A DNA stretch of 34,118 nt. It comes from Lachnospiraceae bacterium (GTDB taxonomy: Bacteria > Bacillota > Clostridia > Lachnospirales > Lachnospiraceae). Below the pieces are notes generated by a model, which was not told the origin of the DNA, ran no database searches, and saw only the letters and a list, made by a program, of their open reading frames with translations. The translations under genes and the position numbers were made by a program. Position 1 is the first letter of the stretch. Each line of letters opens with the position of its first letter. Location: assembly GCA_021205225.1 (NCBI GenBank), contig JAJPXX010000065.1:1-34118 (forward strand). The letters are read 5' to 3'. Positions 1 through 9,000 of the stretch are shown here, piece by piece.

Positions 1-34
1 AGCGCAATGAAAAATAAAGGAGGCTATCGCGCAC

Positions 35-1726
35 ATGCGCGATTTGGTTCAATATGAGCATGACGAAAAAACAATGAAACCCCTCCGCGATAAAAACGGG
101 GCAATGCACCTACGCGAAGGATTCATCATGGATGGCATCAACTGCAATCCGGAAACATTTGATGTGGAGTGTGAAATGCTGAATGCGCAGTATCATAAGA
201 ATCAGACTTTCAGTGAGATCAAGTCCCACCACTACATCATCAGCTTCGATCCGATAGATCAAATAGAAAACGGTCTGACGGGAGAACGGGCGCAGGCGAT
301 CGGTATGGAATATGCCCAGAAGATGTTTCCCGGCCATCAGACGCTCGTCTGTGCCCACATGGACGGCAGCAACGGAAGCGGGAACATCCACGTCCATATC
401 GTCATCAACAGCCTGCGTAAACTGGATGTGCCTCCTCAGGAATTTGCAGAGCGCCCCTGTGACAGCCGCGCCGGATATAAACACCATCTGACGAAAGATT
501 ACCTGGCCTACCAGAAACAGTTCCTGATGAATCTGTGTGAGCGGGAACATCTCTGCCAGATTGACTTGCTCTCCCCTGCAGAGAAGAAAATCTCCGACCG
601 GGAATACTGGTCAGAAAAACGCGGCCAGAAAAAACTGGACAAACTCAATGAACAGATCATTGCTGATGGGCTGACTCCTGCACAGACAAAGTTCCAGACA
701 CAAAAGCAGTATCTCCGGGATGCAGTTGATGATGTGGCTTCCACTGCTACATCCTTTGAGATGTTTCAGGCACTCTTACACAAAAAATATAAAATCCGAT
801 TGTCAAGAAAACGTGGCAGGTACAGTTATCTGCACCCGGAACGCAGCAAATACATATCCGAAAGAAGCTTAGGAACGCGTTACACGCAAGATTTCCTTGA
901 AGCGCAATTTCTGGAAAATGCCAAAACCCCAAAGCATCCGGATATGTCCATGGGGCAGTCTCAAGAATCCGACAGATCAGAAAAAACTACGAGCAGGAAC
1001 CACTTCTCGGATTCCAAAAAGAGAATGCCGGATCACAATGCCTCCTCAGATACTGCTGGCAAAAAACAATTTACGGATTTTGATCCGAACTTCGATTATA
1101 GTTCTGACCCGATCAGGATTTTATACATCCGGTCAAACCTCCATCTGGTGGTTGACCTGCAGGACTGCGCGAAAGCACAGGAGAGCCGGGACTATGCCCG
1201 AAAAGTAAAAATATCGAACCTGAAAGAAATGGCAAAGACGATAGCTTATGTACAGGAACAAGGTTACGATTCCCGCGATGATCTCCGTGCTGCCTATGAT
1301 GAACTCAATGCCAAGGCAGTGGAGACCAGGCAATCACTCCGCATGACGGAAGCTCAAATCAAAGTAGTCAACGAAAATATTCACTACACCGGGCAGTACC
1401 TTGCAAACAAATCTGTCTATGGACAGATGCTCAAATCCCGGAACACGAAACAATTCCGGCAGGAGCATTCTGCGGAAATTGCAGCGTACGAAGAAGCTGT
1501 AAAATTATTAAAGACAAATTATCCGGATGGACAGTTTCCATCCATGAAATCACTAAAGGAAAGGAAAGAGAAACTGCTGGAGCTGCAGAAGGCTCAGCAG
1601 GAAACATATAAATATTATAAGAGCAGCATGAAAGATTTTCGTACCGTTTGCTCCAATGTCGATTCCATTCTTGGTCAGGGGCGTACGCTCGAACCAGAGC
1701 AAAAACAATCACAGAGTATTTCTTAA
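35..1726 (+). CDS. Relaxase / mobilization nuclease (MobP-like), 5' end disturbed
   Basis: Nicks the element at oriT and leads the transferred strand. The relaxase core is clear: paired histidines around residues 65-66, then H108 and the metal-binding H119-x-H121 in 'GNIHVHIVIN', followed by the family-specific 'AGYKHHLTKDYL' and 'DREYW' blocks and a helical C-terminal half. A good AAAGGAGG lies 11 bases before the ATG at 35, and the same frame has a stop at 8-10. However, relaxases of this type normally have about 20 residues before the 'EHDE-T-KP' motif, and this reading has only 7. The missing kind of sequence (AMKNKGGYRAH) is readable in frame 1, positions 4-36, directly before the start. 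So the gene is probably frameshifted near position 34, or it begins atypically. It points towards the minus-strand cargo and ends at a bidirectional terminator. Family call is from memory of clostridial ICE relaxases. Confidence 0.85.
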   Translation: MRDLVQYEHDEKTMKPLRDKNGAMHLREGFIMDGINCNPETFDVECEMLNAQYHKNQTFSEIKSHHYIISFDPIDQIENGLTGERAQAIGMEYAQKMFPGHQTLVCAHMDGSNGSGNIHVHIVINSLRKLDVPPQEFAERPCDSRAGYKHHLTKDYLAYQKQFLMNLCEREHLCQIDLLSPAEKKISDREYWSEKRGQKKLDKLNEQIIADGLTPAQTKFQTQKQYLRDAVDDVASTATSFEMFQALLHKKYKIRLSRKRGRYSYLHPERSKYISERSLGTRYTQDFLEAQFLENAKTPKHPDMSMGQSQESDRSEKTTSRNHFSDSKKRMPDHNASSDTAGKKQFTDFDPNFDYSSDPIRILYIRSNLHLVVDLQDCAKAQESRDYARKVKISNLKEMAKTIAYVQEQGYDSRDDLRAAYDELNAKAVETRQSLRMTEAQIKVVNENIHYTGQYLANKSVYGQMLKSRNTKQFRQEHSAEIAAYEEAVKLLKTNYPDGQFPSMKSLKERKEKLLELQKAQQETYKYYKSSMKDFRTVCSNVDSILGQGRTLEPEQKQSQSIS

Positions 1727-1727
1727 G

Positions 1728-1780
1728 AAAAATCCAATCAGGTGGGGGCTTACACGGCCCTTATCTGATTGGATTTTTTT
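1728..1780. terminator. Bidirectional rho-independent terminator
   Basis: A 13-bp perfect inverted repeat (arms 1729-1741 and 1765-1777, AAAATCCAATCAG / CTGATTGGATTTT) has A-runs on the left and a run of seven T on the right. It therefore works for the relaxase on + and for the sugar kinase on minus, whose stop codons face each other here. Confidence 0.9.
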
Positions 1781-1785
1781 CAAAA

Positions 1786-3120
1786 TCACTGATTTTTCAA
1801 AACACTTATCGCCAGCTTTGCACCACCTGCTGCCGCCTCTTCTTTCCATTTTGGAAGAAACACTTCCCGTGAAAAAATATCCCCGCACACTTTCCGCAAA
1901 AGGCTGTTCTTCCGCAGGGCATTCCCACACAGAAAAAGCTTTCCACCAATTTGTGCCGCAGGCATTTTTTGATATGCTTCATACAGCTCCTCACAAACTC
2001 CCTTATAAAAGCCAAGTGTGAGGTTCCCAGGAGTCAAGTTCGACATATTTATATTCCAAATGTTGCCACGGATTCCGGGAGCATTTCGTTTTCCTCGAAA
2101 CAATGTGCGTACTTGAAGATTATCACAATCTCCATCTTTATAAACCTGTTCTGCTGCTTCCATCATCAATGAGAACATCTGCTCTTTTGACATTTCTACA
2201 GAGGCCATGCCACAGACCTGGCAGAAAAGATCATTCAGCAGACCAAAGGAACTTCCACCGCACAAGCCAGCTCCAAGCAAAAGATATTTACCATCCACAT
2301 AAGGGCGGCATTCCAGATCAGCTATCTTTTTCGGCTCTGAACAGGTCATAGAAACCTGACTGGATGTACCGATGTTTACCACAACATCGCTATCATCATC
2401 GACCACTCCGAAAATGCCAGCCTGATTGTCTCCAATCGCTACTACGACCGGAATACCTGTTTCTGTCTGGCCGATTACAATTTCTTTTTCTGAAATATCC
2501 GGAAGGATTCCAGAATCTATCCCTGCCCGGGCAAGGGCGTCAGAGTCGAAATGGCTTGCAAGTAAATCAAAGCAGCCAAGGCTTGCAGCATTGCTGACAT
2601 GCATAACAGGCCTGTGGTGCCCGCACAACCGCATCGCAACATAATCCATGATTGTAGTTATTTTACAGCCACCTTGAGGTACGTCACCATTGATCTGGTT
2701 ATAAAAATGAGTGGTCAGCCCAAATCCTGTCGACATAGGATAGCCGGTTTTCTCAGAAAGGTATTCTGCATAACTCATCCTATCAATGTATTCCAGATTG
2801 CCCCGCCCATCTTCCCAGGTATAAAGCGGGCTAAGCAGGTTCCCGTTCCCATCCAGGTAGACAATCCCATGCATCTGCCCGGTAATCCCTATCCCGATAA
2901 TATCTTCCCATCTCTGCGTAAATTCCTCAACCATTGCCTGGCATATTCTGTAAATCTGGTCTGCGTCCTGTTCGCTACTCCATGGTTGTCCGGATATCTT
3001 CGTACTATTCAGAATTGTCTTTATATCAAGCTGCTCTCCCGATAAAACATCTATTATGGTTCCACTGATAGATGTGGTTCCTATATCAATCCCTAATGTT
3101 TTCATCCACCTTTCTCCCAT
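1786..3120 (-). CDS. FGGY-family carbohydrate kinase, sedoheptulokinase/xylulokinase-like
   Basis: Cytosolic ATP-dependent sugar kinase. The N-terminal ATP-binding loop IDIGTTS is at residues 11-17. GQMHG (81-85) and the W-x-D pair (102-104) form the sugar pocket. GDNQAG (230-235) carries the catalytic Asp, and GTSS (251-254) is the second phosphate loop. The C-terminal 'CGNALRKN' and 'EEAAAGGA' segments resemble sedoheptulokinase-type members more than classical xylulokinases. At 444 residues it is short for FGGY kinases (about 480-510) but all motifs are present, so it appears intact. The second Met (3105) gives the more typical family N-terminus MKTLGIDIG; both starts have only mediocre ribosome binding sites. 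Substrate cannot be fixed from sequence. No transporter or pathway partner is adjacent, so it looks like orphan metabolic cargo next to the conjugation genes. Confidence 0.85.
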   Translation of the reverse strand: MGERWMKTLGIDIGTTSISGTIIDVLSGEQLDIKTILNSTKISGQPWSSEQDADQIYRICQAMVEEFTQRWEDIIGIGITGQMHGIVYLDGNGNLLSPLYTWEDGRGNLEYIDRMSYAEYLSEKTGYPMSTGFGLTTHFYNQINGDVPQGGCKITTIMDYVAMRLCGHHRPVMHVSNAASLGCFDLLASHFDSDALARAGIDSGILPDISEKEIVIGQTETGIPVVVAIGDNQAGIFGVVDDDSDVVVNIGTSSQVSMTCSEPKKIADLECRPYVDGKYLLLGAGLCGGSSFGLLNDLFCQVCGMASVEMSKEQMFSLMMEAAEQVYKDGDCDNLQVRTLFRGKRNAPGIRGNIWNINMSNLTPGNLTLGFYKGVCEELYEAYQKMPAAQIGGKLFLCGNALRKNSLLRKVCGDIFSREVFLPKWKEEAAAGGAKLAISVLKNQ

Positions 3121-3165
3121 AGCTTACATTTCTTTCCGCAAATAACAATACGGTTTAGCTCAATC

Positions 3166-3198
3166 AAAAAATCAGGGGCAATTACTGCACCTGATTTT
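3166..3198 (-). terminator. Rho-independent terminator after the Rpn gene
   Basis: Inverted repeat AAAATCAGG (3168-3176) / CCTGATTTT (3190-3198), with extra GCA/TGC pairing inside. Reading on minus, the stem is followed by a T-run. It lies just past the stop at 3218 and upstream of the kinase. Confidence 0.75.
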
Positions 3199-3217
3199 CC
3201 GTCAAACGATAAGCAGA

Positions 3218-4177
3218 TTAAAGAAAAGGAGCCGTAGCTTTACGGTCGTTTTCAGAAAGGCCAAGGATTTCCATCGCCCGTTCCGAAGTCCAACCCATAT
3301 TCTTCTTTAAATTGTTAATGCTCTCAACTAAAGTTGTGATTCTCTCCTTTTCTGCTGCTTCATCAGCAGCCCTCTGATTTAATACACGGATCGCTTCACA
3401 CACGTCCAGAGTCACCTCACTTTCCGATAGACGTAAATCTGCATTTGTACAGGCATTCAGTACATCAACTTCTTCCCTGCCTAAATGCTGAAAATTCGGG
3501 TCTGCATCCAACGCCTCTTTCAACCCATCAGCATCCTTTGAGTATTTGATAAATGTCAAAACTTCTTTCAATGTTGTGCTGAATTTGTCAAAATCTTCTT
3601 TTTTCATCATAGCCGGTTCAATCAAATTGATTTTATAATCAGGAACGTAGGACAGAAGTTCCTCGTCCTGTACTGAAAACATCTCATGGATAGTCCGTGG
3701 TCCATCCCATTTCTTTGAATCAAAATAAATAACCAGGGTGACCACAGGCATCAGCCTGTCTTGCTTCATAAATCCAGACAAATATTCATCGCTGCCTACA
3801 TTTTTATAATCACCCGAAACCCTGTGGGATGCAACTGCTTCCTCAACCTGCTTTGCATATTGCAACGCATCGTAAACCATGTTCTTTACAGCCATTGCAT
3901 AATGAATATTTGATTGAGCCTCGATTGCCAGAACCAGATAAGCAGCACGGCCATCTGTCATTGCCCTAAGTGTTTTGATAACATCCCTTGTTTTCTGGAC
4001 TGGCTGTTTTGCTCCATTTTCCCCACCGTAAGGTACATCTACTTCTCTGGTATCCAATTCCTCGAGACGTTCCGGTATAATAACTTTCCTGCCGTTATAG
4101 ATAAAGTAGTTAAATGCATCCGCAAAGATATCATTTTGCCGAAGATATCTTATGGTAACAGTATCTTTCACCCCCAT
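3218..4177 (-). CDS. Rpn-family PD-(D/E)XK nuclease / putative transposase
   Basis: Belongs to the recombination-promoting nuclease (Rpn, 'transposase_31') superfamily, whose E. coli members cut DNA and raise RecA-independent recombination. Visible hallmarks are the N-terminal 'FADAFNYFIYNG', Asp64 in 'TRDVIK', the E86-x-Q88 catalytic strand in 'LAIEAQSNIHYAM', and the helix 'YDALQYAKQV'. A helical C-terminal half ends in 'MGWTSERAMEILGL'. I chose the ATG at 4177 (319 residues) over the upstream ATG at 4216. It is preceded by a strong AGAGGTGAT and matches the usual family start MG-x-KDT, while 4216 has no ribosome binding site. A TATAAT box lies upstream. Such genes are often multicopy in gut Clostridia. 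Whether this one helps element recombination or is passive cargo cannot be told. Confidence 0.85.
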   Translation of the reverse strand: MGVKDTVTIRYLRQNDIFADAFNYFIYNGRKVIIPERLEELDTREVDVPYGGENGAKQPVQKTRDVIKTLRAMTDGRAAYLVLAIEAQSNIHYAMAVKNMVYDALQYAKQVEEAVASHRVSGDYKNVGSDEYLSGFMKQDRLMPVVTLVIYFDSKKWDGPRTIHEMFSVQDEELLSYVPDYKINLIEPAMMKKEDFDKFSTTLKEVLTFIKYSKDADGLKEALDADPNFQHLGREEVDVLNACTNADLRLSESEVTLDVCEAIRVLNQRAADEAAEKERITTLVESINNLKKNMGWTSERAMEILGLSENDRKATAPFL

Positions 4178-4231
4178 TGGAATCACCTCTCCCTTTACCA
4201 TATAAGTTGTAGACATTAGTTGCAGTCATTC

Positions 4232-4259
4232 ATTATAATATAACTTGCTGATACAGTAA
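4232..4259 (-). promoter_or_regulatory. Probable promoter of the Rpn gene
   Basis: On the minus strand a perfect TATAAT (4232-4237) lies 16 bases downstream of a weak -35 TTACTG (4254-4259). It is about 55 bases before the chosen start at 4177. Confidence 0.4.
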
Positions 4260-4332
4260 TAGCATACCATAAAAGTACAGTTTTCACAAGGAAAGCATTT
4301 ATAAAGATTTTTATTGCAATGCCTACAATTCC

Positions 4333-4824
4333 CTATCTTCCTACGACAACCTCGGATACCCCTGTATTGGCATCAGAAGCAATATCCCTTTCCATCAGCT
4401 CAGCCCGTTTCTGCTCTGCCTCCGCTTTCAGCTCCGCAATCCTTTTCCCATCCACATAGTGGGTGACATATGCTCTTTCGATTTTCGGATTGCCGCTCTT
4501 GCTGAACCGCAAGGGCTGTACGTTTCTCCTGCTGCGGTCTTTTTTCTTCTTCATTCCCCATCTGCCGTAGAAACAATAAGATGGATGATACCCTGATTCC
4601 TGTGCAGACTTCCGGATCTGCTTCATGATTAATGAAAGCTTCCGGAGGTTACACGTGCAGGCAGATTCCAAATATGAAACCTTACCGGTTCTCCAATCCT
4701 CATATTTTCTTTTATCTAAGACTCCAACATCCATCAAAACATCCACTGGCGCTACATACCCGCGTGTATAACACTGGTGGCTGATGGAGGACTGGACTTT
4801 TTCAATCAACTCGCTGTCCCGCAT
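4333..4824 (-). CDS. Conserved hypothetical protein, 163 residues
   Basis: I do not recognise a named family. The protein is basic in its middle (residues 90-105 are rich in Lys/Arg, 'KKKKDRSRRN') and mainly helical at the C-terminus. It contains 'YTRGYVAPVDVLMDVGVL' and 'LRFSKSGNPKIERAYVTHYV'-type segments that look conserved rather than low complexity. A pair of Cys (56, 58) is too little for a zinc site. The start at 4824 has a good AAGGGGAG ribosome binding site 4-5 bases upstream and its own promoter (4891-4918). It is therefore transcribed separately, just after the terminator of the conjugation block. The basic patch suggests nucleic acid contact, but that is only inference. Confidence 0.7.
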   Translation of the reverse strand: MRDSELIEKVQSSISHQCYTRGYVAPVDVLMDVGVLDKRKYEDWRTGKVSYLESACTCNLRKLSLIMKQIRKSAQESGYHPSYCFYGRWGMKKKKDRSRRNVQPLRFSKSGNPKIERAYVTHYVDGKRIAELKAEAEQKRAELMERDIASDANTGVSEVVVGR

Positions 4825-4890
4825 AAACTCCCCTTTATAAACTGATCCATTCCGAAGCAGGCTGCTCTACTTCGTCTCTCCCCTACAACC

Positions 4891-4918
4891 ATTATACATA
4901 AATTTGCAGGTAAATCAA
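4891..4918 (-). promoter_or_regulatory. Sigma-A-type promoter for the 163-residue protein
   Basis: On the minus strand TTGATT (4913-4918) is followed, 16 bases later, by a perfect TATAAT (4891-4896) preceded by TG. It sits between the block terminator (4933-4982) and the start codon at 4824. Confidence 0.6.
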
Positions 4919-4932
4919 CACTGCCCGGCAAC

Positions 4933-4982
4933 AAAAAAACGAGAGACAACTGGCCAGTTTTTCACCGACCGGTTGTCTCCCG
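4933..4982 (-). terminator. Terminator at the end of the conjugation block
   Basis: A long stem (about 4940-4957 with 4966-4982, core GAGACAAC/GTTGTCTC plus GU-compatible pairs) closes 7 bases after the stop of the YodL gene. On the minus strand it is followed by seven T (4933-4939). It marks the 3' end of the block that starts near 33327. Confidence 0.85.
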
Positions 4983-4988
4983 TTCCTA

Positions 4989-5858
4989 TTATTTCTTACG
5001 CTTTCCTTTCTGTTCAGTTCCTATGCGCGGTGGCTTTTTCCCTTCCCTGATTGCCCGCCTGGCCTGGATGATATGCAGCCTGTCCAGTACAGAGACACGC
5101 CCGCCAATCGTCCTCGGCCCAGGCAGGCTGTTAATCCGCCTTTCTATCTCATCCATTTCCTGCTCTTCTTCTGTTTTCCCATTTGAGGTTTCCTCAGAGT
5201 TTTCGACAGGAACCAAACTGCTTCCGTCCTCCAATGTTCTTACCGATATTTTTACAGCTTCTGCAGCAATTCCTTTCGTCTCCGGAGGCGGATGCAGGAA
5301 ATTCCGTATCTGTTCGGTTGTCTTTTCATCAAAGTCCCTGCAGCCGTCGACCACAACTATTCCGTCTTCTGTCAAGACCACACCCTCTGCAGCGCTTCCA
5401 TAACGTTCACTCTGCATCAGGTAGAATCTCCTGCTTTCTACAACAAGCTCCTCGCAGGAGACCCAGGTTCCACCCTTCCCTTCTATTCTGTATCCGGCTG
5501 TATCAATGGAAACTCTCGCGTCAGCTGTATTCAAACAGAGGAATCCGCTAATAGGAACAAGCCTGTCTTTATCCACATAAAAAGATGAGATCACACCATT
5601 CCGGTTCAGGACATATACATCGCTGGTACTGATGGAATGGCCATGAAAAGTTTTAGGGAGCTTATTCCTGAGCCTTTCATGAATCTGTTTCACGTCTTCC
5701 CCTGGAAGCATACGGGAAATATAAGCCTGAACATATGAGTCGGAACTGATATGTATATTTTTCTGTATCAGTTTTTCATACGGACTGAACTGGATTTCCC
5801 GGTATGCCGGCTCTTCTTTCACCTGGTACACGGCGAACTGGTTAATTTCCATTTTCAT
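4989..5858 (-). CDS. YodL-domain protein with shared SVL tail
   Basis: 289 residues. Residues 7-106 form a YodL-like domain with the signature 'FHGHSISTSDV'. Residues 116-189 form a second module with 'YLMQSERYGS'. The same two modules, in the same order, occur inside the neighbouring ArdC fusion (residues 434-535 and 552-620), so the two genes are partial paralogues. A Glu-rich linker (215-240) leads to the C-terminal tail 'RVSVLDRLHIIQ' with SVL at 256-258, ending in a Lys/Arg run. The same tail ends three other proteins of this block. The gene overlaps the TTRAP gene by 17 bases and is the last gene before the terminator. The start at 5858 has AGGAG 4 bases upstream, and an ATG at 5852 is an alternative. 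Biochemical function is unknown. Confidence 0.85.
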   Translation of the reverse strand: MKMEINQFAVYQVKEEPAYREIQFSPYEKLIQKNIHISSDSYVQAYISRMLPGEDVKQIHERLRNKLPKTFHGHSISTSDVYVLNRNGVISSFYVDKDRLVPISGFLCLNTADARVSIDTAGYRIEGKGGTWVSCEELVVESRRFYLMQSERYGSAAEGVVLTEDGIVVVDGCRDFDEKTTEQIRNFLHPPPETKGIAAEAVKISVRTLEDGSSLVPVENSEETSNGKTEEEQEMDEIERRINSLPGPRTIGGRVSVLDRLHIIQARRAIREGKKPPRIGTEQKGKRKK

Positions 5859-6078
5859 CCGGCTCCTGCCTGTACGCCTCTAAATCAAGCTGGGCGAATT
5901 CAGCATCTGATATCTGCCGCATCTTTTCTACTGTGGCATTCACGACTTCTTCCAATTCCGCATCCCCTTTTATATAAGGAAGAATCTCCTCGATTTCTGC
6001 TGCCGTCTTCTCGCGGTTTTCTGCCGCAAACATCGCCATTACAATAAGTTCATTTTCATCAAAAGTAATCTTTGTCAT
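5842..6078 (-). CDS. Transposon-transfer assisting (TTRAP-like) small protein
   Basis: 78 residues, acidic and helical. The pattern 'FDENELIVMAMF', a middle 'LPYIKGDAELEEVVNATVEKM' and the closing 'ISDAEFAQLDLEAY' match the small TTRAP proteins found in clostridial conjugative elements. Their name comes from genetic context, and their mechanism is not known. Translation is coupled at both ends. Its ATG overlaps the stop of the ArdC-fusion gene as ATGA (6075-6078), and its own end overlaps the start of the YodL gene by 17 bases. The ATGA junction fixes the start. Family assignment is from memory of the sequence pattern. Confidence 0.75.
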   Translation of the reverse strand: MTKITFDENELIVMAMFAAENREKTAAEIEEILPYIKGDAELEEVVNATVEKMRQISDAEFAQLDLEAYRQEPDENGN

Positions 6079-9000
6079 AATTCCTGGCTTCCTTTCTTAC
6101 GATTTTGCATTTCCTGCATCGGTTTTTCTGGTCCTCTCGCCTTTATTTTTGCCTGGCGGTCACGAAGAGCCTGCAGCACGGATTTCTTACGGCTTCCGGG
6201 AGTAGCAGTAACAGCAACTCCTTTATCACTATCAGAATCGGCAGCAACACCAACCCCTTTATTGCTATCGGAATCGGCAGCAACAGCAACTCCTGTATTA
6301 CTATCGAAAGCGGCAGCAACAACAGCTCCTTTGTGGCTCTCTGAAAAGGCAACGGCTGATCCACCTATGTCATCCGTCCCCTGTTCCACTGTTTTATCTT
6401 CCTGTGGTCTTTTTTGCGGTTCTACCGGGGGCTCAGTCACAACAAATTCTTTCATCTCCCTCGCTTGTTCTGTGCTATGAGGGGAACCATAGACAGCTTC
6501 CAGTTCTGCAAGTGCTTTCTGCACAAGCGGGCTTTCTTTGTAATGTGGAATCTCCTCTACCAAGTCACGGTCCACGATCCCCACCGACATCAGTTCATAG
6601 GACATCCCATCGTACATACTCCCATCCGACAGTGTGAAGCCGATTCCCTTAATCCCGTTCATCCGCTCTGCCGGTATCTGTTCATAAAGAGCTATCGCTT
6701 CCTGCAGGCTTGCGATATTTTCATGATATTCCCCAAGGACAGGATATTCCATGCACTCAGCTACATAAAAGCTGATCGTTGCCGTCTGCTCCGCTTCCAC
6801 GGGATTTTTGGCAATTACACTTTTTTCATCTTTGCCCTGCATAGAGGTATCCCGGTCTGTTTTCTGTCCCTGTGGGAAGCCCTTCCCCTTTTCCTCCATC
6901 ATCTGATACAGGCGTTCCCTCTGTGCATCAGAAAGGTTCAGGTGCTCTGTCTCCATCATGCCAAATTCGACTTCCCGCAGGGCATCAGGGGAATCCGCCT
7001 GTTCGATTTCTTTCTTCCAGCCACTGAATGTGGCCTCCCGGCTGACCACGGACTCAAGCTTTCCAAGTTCCTTCCGGCTCATCCTGTCCCAGATATCGTG
7101 ATTCTTTGTGTGGAGCGAATAACTTTCCCCATCATCATGCTGGGACAGCTCATAGGTCAGCACATCCGGCTCCCCACGTACTTCACACGAAAAGACAACC
7201 TCCGCAATCCTCAGGTGGGGATAGTACTCCATGCTGATCTCTTCGAAATTAGTGATCTCGTCCGCCGTCAGTTCTTTTTCTTTTGGTCTTTTATTATCAA
7301 CAGTCTTTTCATTTTCCTGTTCCTGCTCCAATACTTCCTTCCGGAGCATTCCAACAAAGCCATCCAGCACGGCAGGATGGCTCTCTACCATCCATTCTAG
7401 CCGGCGGTCATTTCCGAATGGGCTGATCTCTTCCCCGATGGGTATAGACGCCGCCCATTCCCTGTTGGAAAGGGAAAATCGCCTGTCCCAATCTCTCATC
7501 TGAATCGTTGATGCAAGGACATACGCGACACGTTCCTTCCCGAACTGTTCCAACACAGGCTTTACTGCGCCGGAGTTCAAGTGTATCCCATCGAAATTAT
7601 CATAAACAGCTTTCTCGATAGCTTTTTTGCAGGCGATATTCTCGTTTCTGGACTGGCGGTACTGTTCCAGTTCCCCATGTTCACGTGCGTAGGCTGGCGT
7701 CTGCATATAGACTGGTGTTACCGTATCCTGCACTACCGCCTCAGCCTTAGAAGCACCTACTACTGCAGCCTCCGCTGTCTCAACCGCCTCTGTCCTTGGT
7801 TTTCCAATATCTTTCTGCCCCACACTCTCCGGCTGGGGTTTCATAGGTTCCTGCAGTTTCTGTTTCATATTATCAGTCGTGTGCGTTTCTACGGCTTCCG
7901 TCTGGTTCATTTCTGCAGCTTTCGACACTTCCTGCCCTTTCTGGGCAACTGACTTCGGTCTTTCATAAGCCACGCCCTTCCCCGCAAAATATTCGGCTGC
8001 CGCTTTGTGAAAATCCTCGTCAAACCCTTCCCACAAATCCTCTGCCACAACATCACCTTTCGCATTTACGGCTACTTTAGCGACATCACTGCCATATTCA
8101 TTATTCTCCATCAGATAGATGGTCTCATCCATCAGTTCTATCAGGCCCGCAGTATGCCACGTCCCCTCATGTCCGTCCAGCTTGATGGAATCCGTGAACT
8201 CCGTCACCTGCATCCACTGCTGCTCCCACAGCGTCCTTCTCTGCTGGATAAAGTCTGGCAGATCCTGAAAGCCAACACTGTCTACATAATGTGCACCTGC
8301 CTCATTGCCATGGTTGATGAAAATCACATCGCTGACAGAAAGGGAATGCCCGGTAAAATTCTGCGGGCGGTCTTTATTAAACTTCACATATAGGGTTTCC
8401 GGCGTATCCCCGGCTTCAAGCTCCCCGGCATAAACCAGCTTATAATCAGAGCCTTTGACAGCCATGCCCTGGCGGTTAATAAAATCCATATTCATAAACC
8501 GGTAAGCTTCCCCTGGCCCGTTGCTGCTAATCTGGTATATGGCATACCGCTCTTTAGAATCTCCCCAAAGCAGGTTTTCATTCGCGCGGATAACTGCATC
8601 CTCTCTGGCCTCTGCAAGAGACGAGGTATCCAGATCAGCCATCTGCCGGCGGTATTCCTGCATGGATATTACCGCACCTGTAAAATTCAATTCATCACCA
8701 AGATATAAGAATCCACGCTCTGGAAGATTCAACGGATACATCATCAGGATGGTGGCTGCATGGTTCACAAAAACACTATTTTCAACCGTGATTGGCCGTC
8801 CAGGGTCATAATCAGAGCCACGCAGGTCATACCGATAGAAGCCCTCCGGTATCTCACCATCCGCTATCCTTCCGTTGCTAAAAAGGGCAGGCACCCCAAA
8901 AATCTCCACTTCCTGATATTTTTCAGTTTCCACAGATTGTCTCTGCTGCTCCTTTTGCATATCCCGGACTGCCTCTGTAATCCTATCTACCATTTCAGTC

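Noticed and set aside
6186..6329. 36-nt repeats considered as a CRISPR array
   Set aside because: The units are contiguous without spacers and stay in frame within a protein gene.
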